Source of the DNA: Paracoccaceae bacterium
GTDB lineage: Bacteria; Pseudomonadota; Alphaproteobacteria; Rhodobacterales; Rhodobacteraceae
NCBI GenBank assembly: GCA_027489375.1
Contig: JAIXZW010000001.1
Location: forward strand, 124,001-188,000
Direction of reading: 5' to 3'
DNA: 64,000 bases
Under the pieces are notes generated by a model. It was not told the origin of the DNA and did no database searches. It was given only the letters and a program-made list of their open reading frames with translations. This document shows positions 1 through 8,618 of the stretch, one piece after another (the stretch's first letter is position 1; the number at the start of each line of letters is the position of its first letter). Made by a program: the position numbers and the translations under genes.

Positions 1-332
1 TGGATCAGGTGGCGCTGCCCTTGGTGATCCATGCGCTTGGGGGCGGGCGGCCTCCGGTGGAGCTTGCGGGGATGGACGGGGATGTGACCTGCCATTGGCG
101 GCTGATGCCGCTGCTTTATGCGCGCGAATCCGATGCCGTGGTGGAGAAGCTCGAGGCGGTGGCGCGGCAGCCGAAGGTGGCGGCGGTGCTGCGGGACTAT
201 CCGGCCTTCAAGCGGATGATCTTTCAGGGCAAGGGGGCCGAGGTGCGGGCGCTGTTCGACCGCGCCGACCTGCCGCGCAAGGAGCAGGCGATCCGCAACA
301 CGATCAAGCGGGCGGGGCTTTGGGTGCGCTAG
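1..332 (+). CDS. C-terminal part of an unidentified protein (5' end outside window)
   Basis: The reading frame is already open at the left edge (first complete codon at 3) and ends with TAG at 330-332, so only about the last 109 residues are visible. A GTG at 9 could be read as a start, but the frame continues upstream and I treat the gene as truncated by the window. The fragment is rich in Arg, Ala and Leu, has no membrane segment, and ends in a basic helix-like stretch (QAIRNTIKRAGLWVR). I do not recognise the family; a glycosyltransferase-type tail is only a guess. modA follows 64 bp later on the same strand. Confidence 0.6.
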   Translation, partial: DQVALPLVIHALGGGRPPVELAGMDGDVTCHWRLMPLLYARESDAVVEKLEAVARQPKVAAVLRDYPAFKRMIFQGKGAEVRALFDRADLPRKEQAIRNTIKRAGLWVR

Positions 333-396
333 GGGCTTGCCCTTGCGCGGTGCTGCGGGTGATGTGGCGGCAGAAGTGCAACGTCTGGAGTGCCCG

Positions 397-1155
397 ATGC
401 CGCGCCGGTTCCTGATCACCGCCCTTGCCACGCTGACCTTTGCTCTGCCCGCGCATTCTGGCGAGGTGGTGGTCTTTGCGGCGGCCTCTCTCAAATCCGC
501 GTTGGATGCGGTTGCGGCGGGGTTCGAGGCCGAGACCGGCAATACGGTCAGCATCAGCTATGGCGGCACGAGCCAGATGGCCAAGCAGATTATGGCGGGT
601 GCCCCTGCGGATATCTTCATTCCGGCGTCGAGGGAGTGGATGGACGAGGTGGAGGCGGCGGGCCTTGTGGCGGCGGGAACGCGGCGGGACCTGTTGGGCA
701 ACGGGCTGGTGCTGGTCGCGCATGGAGCGGGGGCGAAGCCCGTGGCGGTCGGGGCGGGCTTCGATCTGGCGGGGCTGGTCGGGGACGGCAAGCTTGCGAT
801 GGCGATGGTGGATTCGGTTCCGGCGGGTCAATACGGAAAGCAGTCGCTCGTTGCGCTGGGGGTCTGGGGAGCGGTCGAGGGGTCGGTGGTGCAGACCGAG
901 AATGTCCGGGCCGCGCTTGCCTTGGTCGCTGCAGGAGAGGCGGCTTACGGGATCGTCTACACCTCGGACGCGGTGGCCGAGGCGGGGGTGAGCGTGGTCG
1001 CAACCTTTCCGGCCGACAGCCATGAGCCGATCGTCTATCCCGTCGCGCTGCTGACGGGCGCGACGGACGAGGCGGACAGGGAATTTCTGGCGGCACTGTC
1101 AACAGAGGCCGCCTCGGGCCTCTTTGCGGCGCAGGGGTTCGCGGTGTTGAAATGA
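397..1155 (+). CDS. modA: Molybdate ABC transporter substrate-binding protein
   Basis: Periplasmic binding protein that captures molybdate (or tungstate) and delivers it to the ModB permease. I use the ATG at 397 because a typical signal peptide starts there (MPRRFLITALATLTF, cleavage near AHSG-E); an upstream in-frame start would add 20 non-signal residues. The mature protein begins with the ModA hallmark VVVFAAASLKSAL and continues with the STSQMAKQI-type segment (here GGTSQMAKQI), ADIFIPAS and the C-terminal YGIVYTSDA, all usual ligand-lobe landmarks. At 252 residues it has normal family length. The stop overlaps the start of a sugar kinase by 4 bp (ATGA), while modB and modC lie about 23 kb downstream. 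I see no obvious ModE-type palindrome upstream. Confidence 0.93.
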   Translation: MPRRFLITALATLTFALPAHSGEVVVFAAASLKSALDAVAAGFEAETGNTVSISYGGTSQMAKQIMAGAPADIFIPASREWMDEVEAAGLVAAGTRRDLLGNGLVLVAHGAGAKPVAVGAGFDLAGLVGDGKLAMAMVDSVPAGQYGKQSLVALGVWGAVEGSVVQTENVRAALALVAAGEAAYGIVYTSDAVAEAGVSVVATFPADSHEPIVYPVALLTGATDEADREFLAALSTEAASGLFAAQGFAVLK

Positions 1156-2132
1156 CGGGACCGGACGACGGGGCCGGCGGCGCCGGGATGAGGCGGATCG
1201 TCGGGCCGGTGCGTGCCATTGGCGAGGCGATGGTCGAGATGGCTCCGGTGGAGGGCGGGCTATACCGGCGGGGCTTTGCCGGAGATACCTTCAACACGAT
1301 CTGGCATCTGGCGCGCTGGTCGGGCGGTGCCGTGGAGGCGGGCTTCGTCACGCGGGTGGGGATGGATGCGGTATCGGCGGCCTTTCTGGCCGAGATGGCG
1401 CGGGACGGGTTGGCGGTGGCGGGCGTGTCGCGTGATCCGGCGCTGCGGATGGGGCTTTATGTCATCGAACTCGAGGGGGTGGAGCGCAGTTTCCATTACT
1501 GGCGCGACACTTCGGCGGCGCGGCATCTGGCGGATGATCCGGCGGCCCTGGCTGCCGCATTGGCGGGGGCGGGGCTGGTGCATCTGTCGGGGATCACGCT
1601 GGCGATCCTGTCGCCCGCCGCCCGCGAGACGCTGTTTGCCGCATTGGCAGAGGTGCGGCGCGGCGGGGGTGTGGTTTCCTTTGATCCGAACATCCGCTTG
1701 CGGCTTTGGGCTTCGGTTGCCGAGATGCGGGATTGCATGGCGCGGATGCTGGAGGTGACGGATATCGCGCTGCCGAGCCTTGACGACGAAAGGACCCATT
1801 TCGGCGATGCGGTGGCCGAGGCGACCGTGGCGCGGATGGCGCGGGCGGGCGTGGGCGAGGTGGTCGTGAAGGATGGTCCGGCCGCCGTGACGCTGTGGCA
1901 GGGGGGCGATACGGTCACGCGTGCGACGCCCGCCGTCACCGGCATCCGCGATACGACGGGCGCGGGGGATGCGTTCAACGCGGGCTACCTTGCCGCGCGG
2001 GTTGCCGGTGGCGGGGGGCTGGCTGCGGTGCGGGCGGGGCAGGCGATGGCCGCGACCGTGCTGCGCCATCACGGCGCGAGGGCCACGAAGGAGGCCGTGG
2101 CGGCCATGCCCGCCGTGACGGCCTTTCTGTGA
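1152..2132 (+). CDS. PfkB-family sugar kinase, probably 2-keto-3-deoxygluconate kinase-like
   Basis: ATP-dependent carbohydrate kinase of the ribokinase/PfkB family. The C-terminal signature DTTGAGDAFNAGY (catalytic Asp and anion hole) is intact near residue 270. The N-terminal half has IGEAMVEM and the GGLYRRGFAGDTFN substrate region, close to the pattern of KDG kinases; substrate assignment is inference. Two starts are possible: ATG 1152, overlapping the modA stop (ATGA), or ATG 1188, which drops 12 Gly-rich residues. I keep 1152 because of the coupling. A KDG kinase would phosphorylate 2-keto-3-deoxygluconate in uronate or Entner-Doudoroff catabolism. The link to modA looks positional rather than functional. 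Confidence 0.85.
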   Translation: MTGPDDGAGGAGMRRIVGPVRAIGEAMVEMAPVEGGLYRRGFAGDTFNTIWHLARWSGGAVEAGFVTRVGMDAVSAAFLAEMARDGLAVAGVSRDPALRMGLYVIELEGVERSFHYWRDTSAARHLADDPAALAAALAGAGLVHLSGITLAILSPAARETLFAALAEVRRGGGVVSFDPNIRLRLWASVAEMRDCMARMLEVTDIALPSLDDERTHFGDAVAEATVARMARAGVGEVVVKDGPAAVTLWQGGDTVTRATPAVTGIRDTTGAGDAFNAGYLAARVAGGGGLAAVRAGQAMAATVLRHHGARATKEAVAAMPAVTAFL

Positions 2133-2195
2133 CGGCCTTTCTGTGACGGCGGGCATGGGGGCGGGCATGGGGGCGGGGCGTCTTGCGCCGTTGCG

Positions 2196-2951
2196 TCACT
2201 GGGCGGTGTAGCCGCCGTCGACCAGATGGTAGGAGCCGGTGATGAAACTGGCGCGGTCGGACAGCAGGAAGGTGATCAGGGCTGCGACCTCGTCAGGGCG
2301 ACCGATGCGGTTGAGGGCGTGTTTGCCCGCAAGGAAGGCGAGCGTCGGTTCGTCGAGTGCCGCCGAGACGAGCGGGGTCATGATGAAGCCCGGCCCCACG
2401 GAATTGACGCGCACGCCCGTTGCGGCATGTTCGAGCGCGGCATTCTTGGTGGCCCCGATCATCCCGTGTTTGGCGCTGACATAGGCCGTGGAATTGGCGA
2501 AGCCGACCGTGCCGAGGATCGAGGCCACGTTGACCACCGCGCCGCCGCCTGCCTTTTCGATCTCGGGGATGGCGTAGCGCATGCCGTAGAAGACGCCCGA
2601 AAGGTTGATGTCGATCACCTGTTGCCAGGCGTCGATGTCGTAGCTGCCGGTCGGGGCGGCGGGGCCGCCGATGCCTGCGTTGTTGACGATGCCGTGCAGG
2701 GCGCCGGTCCGGGCGACGGCGAAATCCACCATCGCCTTCACCTCGGCCGCGCGGGAGACATCGACGGTGCAGGCGTGGGCCTTGCCGCCGCTTGCCGTGA
2801 TGGCCGAGGCGACCGTTTCGGCGTGGGCTGCGTCCCTGTCCGCGACGATCACCGTCGCGCCGCTGGCCGCGAGTTCCCGTGCCGTCGCCTCGCCTATGCC
2901 CGAGCCGCCGCCCGTGACGATGATCGTCTTTCCGTCAAACCGCAGGTCCAT
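2196..2951 (-). CDS. SDR-family NAD(P)-dependent oxidoreductase
   Basis: Classical short-chain dehydrogenase of 251 residues. The Rossmann motif TGGGSGIG lies near residue 12, the NNAG motif in IVNNAGIGG, the catalytic Ser in VASILG, and the Tyr/Lys pair in YVSAKHG. The C-terminal [13 protein letters not shown] ending is typical. I start at ATG 2951 ([14 protein letters not shown]), because the longer frame to 3050 adds 33 residues with no SDR character. It is divergent from the glycosyltransferase at 3133, and the 181-bp space between them holds a perfect AT-rich palindrome. Substrate unknown: the family covers alcohols, sugars, steroids and 3-oxoacyl groups. Confidence 0.9.
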   Translation of the reverse strand: MDLRFDGKTIIVTGGGSGIGEATARELAASGATVIVADRDAAHAETVASAITASGGKAHACTVDVSRAAEVKAMVDFAVARTGALHGIVNNAGIGGPAAPTGSYDIDAWQQVIDINLSGVFYGMRYAIPEIEKAGGGAVVNVASILGTVGFANSTAYVSAKHGMIGATKNAALEHAATGVRVNSVGPGFIMTPLVSAALDEPTLAFLAGKHALNRIGRPDEVAALITFLLSDRASFITGSYHLVDGGYTAQ

Positions 2952-3040
2952 TGCGTGCCCTTTCCCGATTGGTTCCATCCGGCGGCGATCGTCTGCCGGC
3001 GGGGCGGCTTCCGCCTTGATGCAGGTCATTCCGGCGAAAG

Positions 3041-3060
3041 AAATTAACAAAGGTTAATTT
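3041..3060. promoter_or_regulatory. 20-bp perfect AT-rich inverted repeat between divergent genes
   Basis: AAATTAACAAAGGTTAATTT: 8-bp arms AAATTAAC/GTTAATTT with the 4-bp spacer AAAG. It stands out in GC-rich DNA, 90 bp upstream of the SDR start (2951) and 73 bp upstream of the glycosyltransferase start (3133). It looks like a dimeric repressor or activator operator controlling one or both genes. The regulator is unknown and none is encoded next to it. Confidence 0.5.
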
Positions 3061-3132
3061 GCAGACGTATCCGAGGGGGTGACATGCCTTTTGCGGGGCC
3101 GGTCATGGTGTGGATCGGCAGGCGGGGGCGGT

Positions 3133-5001
3133 ATGCGGGCAAGGCAGGTGGATCGGGCGCGGGTCACGCGGTTCGAGCGGCAGGAGCCTTGGGTTCCGCA
3201 TGATTACGGCCCTGTCCACCGCCGCCTGTGGCAAGGGCTGGTCGTGCTGACGCTGGGCTTCGGGGCGTGGTACATGCTTTGGCGCTGGACGGTTTCGATC
3301 AATTGGGATGCGCCGTGGATCGCGCTGCCGCTGGCCTGTGCCGAGACGGCGGCCTTTGGCGGGTTGATCCTGCACGGGGCGTCGAACTGGTCCGACTGGA
3401 GGCCGGAGCGCCCGCCGCTGCCCGTGGAGGCGGGGGATATCGGGATGGAGGGGCCGGCGCGGCCGCTGGCGGTGGATGTGTTCTTTGCCACCTATGACGA
3501 GGAGGTGGAGATGCTGCGCGGGGGTGTCCGCGATGCGCTGGCGATGACCTATCCCGTCCCCGTCGACCTGCGCATCCATGTGCTGGATGACGGGCGGCGG
3601 CCCGCGATGGCGCAGATGGCGGCCGAGGAGGGTGTCGATTACATCACGCGGGAGGACAACACCGGCTACAAGGCGGGAAACCTGCGCAACGCGATGGAGC
3701 GGACCTCGGGCGATGTGATCGTCATCTTCGATGCGGATACGCGGCCCTTTCCCGACTTCCTGACCGAGACGCTGGGATATTTCCGCGATCCGAAGGTGGC
3801 ATGGGTGCAGACGCCGCAGTGGTTCTGGGACATCCCGCCCGGCGTGCCGCTGCCCGACTGGCTGGGGCGGCATTTCGGTGCGGTCGGGCGCGGGACGGGG
3901 CGGGCGGTGGAGGCCGTGGTGGGTCCGGTGCGTCTTGGGGCGGACCCGTTCGGGAACGATCCGCAGGTCTTTTACGACTTCATCCAGATGCGGCGGAATG
4001 CGGCCAATGCCTCGTTCTGCTGCGGGGCGGGGTCTGTCCACCGGCGCGAGGCGCTGATGGAAGCCGCGATCCGCGCCTGGGTGGCGGAACTGGAGCAGGC
4101 GGTGGCGGCGCAGGCGGCGGGGCTGGTCGCGCTGGGCGCGGGCCGGGCGGGAGAGATGGACGAGGAGATCGCGGGCACGCTGCGCAACCTGAGCGCGCAG
4201 GCGGTGGATTTCACGCCATTCAAGCTGCATGTGTCGGAGGATATCTACACCTCGATCATGCTGCATTCCGACCGCGAGCGGGGCTGGCGGTCGGTCATGC
4301 ATCCCAAGGTGGTGAGCCGCATGACATCGCCCCGCGATCTGCTGTCGTGGACGATCCAGCGCTACAAATATGCGGGCGGGTCGCTGGACATCCTGATCAA
4401 CGACAACCCGCTGTTCCGGCGCGGGCTGGGGCCGGGGCAGAAGGTCATGTATGCCGCGACCTTTCTGTCCTATCTGTCACCCGTCTGGACGCTGGTGCTC
4501 TTGCTGTCGCCACCGCTGTATCTGATGACGGGCGTGGCGCCGATCAGCGCCTATACGGCGGATTACTTTGCCCATCTGCTGCCCTTTCTGCTGCTGAACG
4601 AGATGGCGCAACTGGTGGGCTTCTGGGGGGCCGATACGCAGGGGGCGCGGCGCTGGTACGTGGCGATGTTCCCGCTGAAGCTGAAGGCGCTTCTGGCGGT
4701 GTTGCGGGGCGAACGCATCCGCTTTCCGGTCACGCCGAAGGAACGGTCCGAAGGGGCATTCTACGGGCTGGTGCTGCCGCAGTTCACGGTTGCGGTTGCC
4801 ACGCTCGTCGCGCTGGCATGGGGCTGGGGGCGGCATATGGCGGGGATCGAGGGATACGGGCTTGGCGCGATGGTCGCAAATTCGCTGTGGTCGGGTTACA
4901 ATCTGCTGGCGCTTTGGCCCGTGCTGCGGGCTGCGGTATGGCAGCCCGATGCGGAATTCGACGTTCCGGTGATGCAGGAGTATCGCAATGCGCTTTCGTG
5001 A
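3133..5001 (+). CDS. Cellulose-synthase-like family 2 glycosyltransferase (membrane)
   Basis: Processive-type GT2 enzyme of 622 residues. Two N-terminal membrane helices (about 35-90) precede a cytosolic catalytic domain and about four C-terminal helices. Catalytic landmarks in order: FFATYDEE, LDDGRRP (first Asp), REDNTGYKAGNLRNAM, FDADTRP (DxD), the acceptor-site region SFCCGAGSVHRREAL, and the catalytic-base-type motif SEDIYTS. The position normally occupied by QxxRW reads QRYKY, so Arg and Trp are replaced by Lys and Tyr. No PilZ domain is seen at the C-terminus, unlike BcsA, so c-di-GMP control is not evident. I start at ATG 3133; the 3079 start adds 18 unconvincing residues. The stop overlaps a small membrane-protein gene. 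The product could be a beta-glucan or another exopolysaccharide; inference only. Confidence 0.88.
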   Translation: MRARQVDRARVTRFERQEPWVPHDYGPVHRRLWQGLVVLTLGFGAWYMLWRWTVSINWDAPWIALPLACAETAAFGGLILHGASNWSDWRPERPPLPVEAGDIGMEGPARPLAVDVFFATYDEEVEMLRGGVRDALAMTYPVPVDLRIHVLDDGRRPAMAQMAAEEGVDYITREDNTGYKAGNLRNAMERTSGDVIVIFDADTRPFPDFLTETLGYFRDPKVAWVQTPQWFWDIPPGVPLPDWLGRHFGAVGRGTGRAVEAVVGPVRLGADPFGNDPQVFYDFIQMRRNAANASFCCGAGSVHRREALMEAAIRAWVAELEQAVAAQAAGLVALGAGRAGEMDEEIAGTLRNLSAQAVDFTPFKLHVSEDIYTSIMLHSDRERGWRSVMHPKVVSRMTSPRDLLSWTIQRYKYAGGSLDILINDNPLFRRGLGPGQKVMYAATFLSYLSPVWTLVLLLSPPLYLMTGVAPISAYTADYFAHLLPFLLLNEMAQLVGFWGADTQGARRWYVAMFPLKLKALLAVLRGERIRFPVTPKERSEGAFYGLVLPQFTVAVATLVALAWGWGRHMAGIEGYGLGAMVANSLWSGYNLLALWPVLRAAVWQPDAEFDVPVMQEYRNALS

Positions 5002-5128
5002 CGGTCTGGTCGTGGCGCGGGGGCAAGTCCTGTGGATCTTGCTGCTCGTGCTGTCCTCGGTGGTGATCCTGCGGGCCGAGCTGGTGCCGGACGCGCCCCC
5101 TGCGGGGGCCACCGCCGCGCCGGACTGA
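4988..5128 (+). CDS. 46-residue single-span membrane protein, translationally coupled to the glycosyltransferase
   Basis: ATG at 4988 lies 14 bp inside the end of the glycosyltransferase gene in another frame, and the frame ends with TGA at 5126-5128. The product starts basic (MRFRDGLVVARGQ), then has one hydrophobic helix (VLWILLLVLSSVVIL) and a short Pro/Ala-rich outer tail. Small single-helix subunits do accompany some polysaccharide synthases; that role here is inferred from the overlap only. No homologue is recognised by sequence. Confidence 0.5.
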   Translation: MRFRDGLVVARGQVLWILLLVLSSVVILRAELVPDAPPAGATAAPD

Positions 5129-5152
5129 ACCGCGCAGGGCGGGCGCGCCGCC

Positions 5153-5569
5153 CTAGCGGTGGCGCACCAGCCGGAGGCGGGAGAGGTCTGCTTCCTCGTG
5201 CAGCGTCACCTCGTCCATCATCAGCAGGATGAGGGCGAGGCCGCGGCCGCTTTCGGGGATGGATTGCAGATCATCGGGGTCGAAGTCGAAGGCGGCGTTG
5301 CCCGCCCGCGCCAGAAGGCCGGGCGGGACGGGCGAGACGTAATCGACGATGTCGACCGATACGCGGTCGTCGCGCAGGTCCACCTCGAGTCCGATGGGGC
5401 GGGTTTCGCCGGGCGGGCCGTAGCGGACGATGTTTGTCAGCGCCTCGACCAGCGCGAGATCCACGGCCTCGCAGGAGACATCGTCCCAGTCCTGCATGAG
5501 GCCGGTGACGGATTGCGCCGCGGGGCTGACCTCGGACAGGGTGCGGGGCATGAGCAGCATGTGGGGCAT
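5153..5569 (-). CDS. RsbW-type anti-sigma factor / serine kinase (HATPase)
   Basis: 138-residue GHKL ATPase of the RsbW/SpoIIAB type. The N-box is seen in ALVEALTNIVRYG (Glu and Asn for Mg-ATP binding) and the G2-like loop in PESGRGLALILLMMDEV. The start is taken at ATG 5569, four bases after the STAS gene stop. Such proteins bind either a sigma factor or a STAS antagonist and phosphorylate the antagonist on Ser. It is the last gene of a three-gene operon with the STAS protein (5574-5915) and the SpoIIE phosphatase (5905-7875). No sigma factor is encoded nearby, so the final target is unknown. Confidence 0.87.
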   Translation of the reverse strand: MPHMLLMPRTLSEVSPAAQSVTGLMQDWDDVSCEAVDLALVEALTNIVRYGPPGETRPIGLEVDLRDDRVSVDIVDYVSPVPPGLLARAGNAAFDFDPDDLQSIPESGRGLALILLMMDEVTLHEEADLSRLRLVRHR

Positions 5570-5573
5570 CGGT

Positions 5574-5915
5574 TCAACCTGCGGAAAGACCGGTGATCGC
5601 CTCGGCGGTGCCGGGGTGGAGGGAGAACACGCGGTCCATCCGCGTGATGGAAAAGAGCCGCGCCACGGCGGGTTGCACTCCGGCGATGGCGAGCGTGCCG
5701 AGCGGTCCCATCCGCTTGACTGCGGCGATGAGCGAGCCGAGGGCGGAGCTGTCCACGAAGGAGACGGACGACAGGTCCAGCACCATCGCATGCGCGCCAC
5801 GGTCGATATGGCCGATCAACGTGTCGCGGAACGTGGCCGCGGTGGTTGCGTCGAGGCGCGTGGCGTCGGGGGTCAGGACGAGGACGCCCCGTTCGGTACG
5901 GGCACTAATGTGCAT
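5574..5915 (-). CDS. STAS-domain anti-sigma factor antagonist (RsbV-like)
   Basis: 113-residue STAS protein. The core motif VDSSALGSLI (residues about 54-63) carries the Ser normally phosphorylated by the RsbW partner and dephosphorylated by the SpoIIE phosphatase. The start overlaps the end of the phosphatase gene by 11 bp and the stop is 4 bp from the kinase start, so the three genes form a tight operon read leftward. In this family the unphosphorylated form sequesters the kinase and releases its target. Family and order are clear; what the switch controls is not shown by the sequence. Confidence 0.9.
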   Translation of the reverse strand: MHISARTERGVLVLTPDATRLDATTAATFRDTLIGHIDRGAHAMVLDLSSVSFVDSSALGSLIAAVKRMGPLGTLAIAGVQPAVARLFSITRMDRVFSLHPGTAEAITGLSAG

Positions 5916-7875
5916 AAACAGGTTCCTTTGCTTCGAGAACTAATACGGTCACGTCGTCTTCGAACGCCTCGGTGCCGCACCAGTCCCACAGGGCGGAATC
6001 GAGGCTGTCGAAGAGTGTTTTCACCTCGGCCCGCCCGTGTCGGGAGAGGAGGGAAAGGTAGCGGTCGTCACCGAAGAGCCGGCCTTCGGAATCGGCGGCT
6101 TCGGTGACGCCATCGGTGGTGAGGATCAGCCTGTCGCCGGGATTGAAGCGGCACACGACCTCTTCGTATTCGGCCCAGGGCAGGGCGCCCACGGGCATGC
6201 CGCCATCGCCCACGGCTTCGACGCCGCCAAGGCGCGGCAGGCGCAGGAGCGGGGGGTGGCCCGCCTGCACCACGCGCGCGATGCCGGCGCGGGGGTCGAT
6301 TTCGACGAGAAGCAGGGTGAAATAGGGCAGGCTGTCTTTCCATTCGCCGTTCACGCGGGCGATGATCGTGTCGAGCCCGTCGGTCGGTGCGGCCTGAAGC
6401 AGCGCGTTCTTGACCGCGATATGCGACATGACCGACACGAGCGCCGCCGCCGCGCCGTGGCCGGACACGTCGATCTGGAAAAGGCGGGTGCGGCCATCGG
6501 GCAGGGTGACGTGGTCGTAGGTGTCGCCCGCGATCATGCGCGAGGGGCGGTAGAGCGCATGGAACCGTGCGCCGGGAAGATCGCAGGGGATGGGCAGTTG
6601 GGCGGCCTGCACGCGGGCGGCGGCTTCCATCTCTTCGGTCATCGCCTGATTGGTGGCGACGACGCGGTCGTTCAGGCGGGCAAGTTCGGTCTGCATCCGC
6701 AGGCGGCGCAATCCGTTCTCCTTGAACACCTGAAGCGCGTCGTACATGGCCTGTATCTCGGCAAGGCGGCTGGTGGCGGTGATCTGGACGCCCATGTCGT
6801 CATTGGCGAGCTGCAGCATGCGGGCATGCACGTATTCCAGCGGGTGGACGATGCGCTTGAGGGTGAAATGCACCGCCGAGGCGAGGAGCAGGAGGCAAAG
6901 CAGCACCGCCCCGCCCCACAGGCCGATGGCGGCATGGTTGCGGCTTTCGGCAAGTTCGAGCCGTTCGGCGGCTTCGGCGCTGAGGGCGTTTTCGGCCATC
7001 GTCAGCAGTTCGACCGCGTTGTGCGAGGCCGAGCGCCACACCGCCCGCGAGGAGGTGCGGGGTTCGCCCGCCTGCAACTCCTTGAGCACGCGGGCTTCGG
7101 AGGGAAGGTAGACGGTCAGGATGAAGCGCGTGGCCTTGGCGATGCGGTCGGCGGCGACGGAGTCGTCGGCGATATACTGGTCTTCGGCCAGATTCGCCGC
7201 GCCGCGCAATTCCGCGGCGGGTTCGGCGAGAAGCGTGAGACGGTCGGTGCCCGGTGCGCCCTCTTCGAGCGCGCGTTCGATGGCGAAACGGTTGCCGATC
7301 TGGACGCGGAAGGCGAAGAGCGCGAAGTAGCGCAGGCTTGTCAATCGTGCGGTCTGGGCCGAGGGGGTGCCCATCTCGGCGATCATGGCATGGCTGATCT
7401 CTTCAAGGTCGGGATAGGCGGTGTCGAGGAAGCGTCGCCAGTCGCGCAGGGCGGCGGCGCGTTGCGCGGGGTCGTCCCGCAGGGCCGCGTTCGCCGCGTC
7501 GCGGCGGACGGACAGCCCCTCTTGCATCATCGACAGGATCGAGACGGCGTTCTGGTGGTTGCCCCCGGAATGGCCGTCGAGTTCGGTGCGGGCACGCAGG
7601 AAGGCCGCTTCGGTGGCTGTCGCGCTGTCGTCGAGCGGGATGAAGGCGGTTTCACCGGAAAGCGACTGATACATCGCCATGTCTTCGCGGCGCAGGTCGT
7701 AGGACAGGCGGATCACTGCGTCGGTTTCGGCGCCACGCGCCATCTCCTCGGAGATCGTGATGTGGTCGTGGATCGCAATGGCGAGGTTCCACAACAGGAC
7801 GACGAGTGCGATCACGCCGAGCCAGGCGAAGAGCGCGAGCAGGTTGTTGCGAAGGGTGTTGTATATCAGGGCCAT
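5905..7875 (-). CDS. Membrane-bound SpoIIE/PP2C serine phosphatase with HAMP domain (RsbU-like)
   Basis: 656 residues. One N-terminal membrane helix (about 10-32), a long helical periplasmic sensor region, a second helix (about 318-336), a HAMP linker, and a C-terminal PP2C-type SpoIIE phosphatase. Metal-binding signatures are seen in FQIDVSGHGAAAALVS, LILTTDGVTEA and EDDVTVLVLE. It should dephosphorylate the STAS protein encoded directly downstream in response to an extracytoplasmic signal. First gene of the leftward operon; divergent from the receiver protein at 8061 with a 185-bp intergenic region that must hold both promoters. The sensor domain resembles no named ligand-binding domain that I recognise. 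Confidence 0.9.
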   Translation of the reverse strand: MALIYNTLRNNLLALFAWLGVIALVVLLWNLAIAIHDHITISEEMARGAETDAVIRLSYDLRREDMAMYQSLSGETAFIPLDDSATATEAAFLRARTELDGHSGGNHQNAVSILSMMQEGLSVRRDAANAALRDDPAQRAAALRDWRRFLDTAYPDLEEISHAMIAEMGTPSAQTARLTSLRYFALFAFRVQIGNRFAIERALEEGAPGTDRLTLLAEPAAELRGAANLAEDQYIADDSVAADRIAKATRFILTVYLPSEARVLKELQAGEPRTSSRAVWRSASHNAVELLTMAENALSAEAAERLELAESRNHAAIGLWGGAVLLCLLLLASAVHFTLKRIVHPLEYVHARMLQLANDDMGVQITATSRLAEIQAMYDALQVFKENGLRRLRMQTELARLNDRVVATNQAMTEEMEAAARVQAAQLPIPCDLPGARFHALYRPSRMIAGDTYDHVTLPDGRTRLFQIDVSGHGAAAALVSVMSHIAVKNALLQAAPTDGLDTIIARVNGEWKDSLPYFTLLLVEIDPRAGIARVVQAGHPPLLRLPRLGGVEAVGDGGMPVGALPWAEYEEVVCRFNPGDRLILTTDGVTEAADSEGRLFGDDRYLSLLSRHGRAEVKTLFDSLDSALWDWCGTEAFEDDVTVLVLEAKEPVYAH

Positions 7876-8060
7876 CCCCGCAAGGAACGACCGGCGGGCG
7901 GAATGTTTAGGGCCGCGTCGCAGGTTCCGGTCACAGGGCGGGCATCACATCGGATGGGCGGCATGCGGATGGAAGGGCGTGCTGCCGCTGCTGTGCCGTT
8001 GAAGGATGGACCCATCGGGCCGATTTTCGGCACAGGGGCCGGTCATGCCGGTCCTGCGGG

Positions 8061-8612
8061 ATGGAACAGGGCGGGCGTGCGCTGCGGATGGCGGGTCAGG
8101 TGACGGGATTGCGCGGCAGGTTGGGTCGCTGGATGCAGGGGGCGGTGCAGGCCGCGCCCGCAGGGGCGGCTTCGGGGACCGCATCGGGCGAGGCTGCGGC
8201 CGTGGCCGTGGCGGGCGGCGTGGCGGGGAGCCTTTCCTTTGCCGGACGCGGTGCGCTGGTGGCCGATGACAGCGAGATCAACCGCCTGATCCTGCGCACT
8301 TTTCTGGAGCGTCTGGGGTTTTCCGTGACGCTGGCCGCCGACGGGCGGGAGGCGGTGGAAATGTTCCGCCCCTCGCACGAGTTGTTGTGTCTGGATATCT
8401 CGATGCCGGAACTGGACGGGCTGGGGGCACTGCGCGAGATCAGGGCAAGGGTGGTCGGACAGGCCGGCCCGATGCCGCTTGCTTTGGCGGTGACGGTGAA
8501 TTCGCTGAGCCATCAGGTCGAGGAATATCTGGCCGCGGGTTTCGATGCCTGTCTGCCCAAGCCCTTTGCGCGGGCCGAGCTGGAGGCGCTGCTGCACAGC
8601 CGCTGGACTTAG
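8061..8612 (+). CDS. Stand-alone response-regulator receiver protein
   Basis: 183 residues. An Ala/Gly-rich, probably unstructured N-terminus (1-60) is followed by one REC domain (about 64-183). Conserved positions: acidic pair D69-D70 (VADDSE), phospho-acceptor D112 (LCLDISMPELDG), T145 (AVTVNS) and K167 (LPKPF). There is no output domain, so it probably acts through protein contacts, as CheY- or Spo0F-like proteins do. Start uncertain between ATG 8061 and ATG 8088; both precede the disordered region. It is divergent from the phosphatase operon, which suggests but does not prove a joint signalling role. proC follows convergently 6 bp after the stop. Confidence 0.85.
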   Translation: MEQGGRALRMAGQVTGLRGRLGRWMQGAVQAAPAGAASGTASGEAAAVAVAGGVAGSLSFAGRGALVADDSEINRLILRTFLERLGFSVTLAADGREAVEMFRPSHELLCLDISMPELDGLGALREIRARVVGQAGPMPLALAVTVNSLSHQVEEYLAAGFDACLPKPFARAELEALLHSRWT

Positions 8613-8618
8613 CCGGCC

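Noticed and set aside
6037..8103. 688-codon plus-strand frame opposite the SpoIIE phosphatase
   Set aside because: Same shadow effect; low-complexity Gly/Ala/His-rich product, no family, and the opposite strand has clear catalytic motifs.
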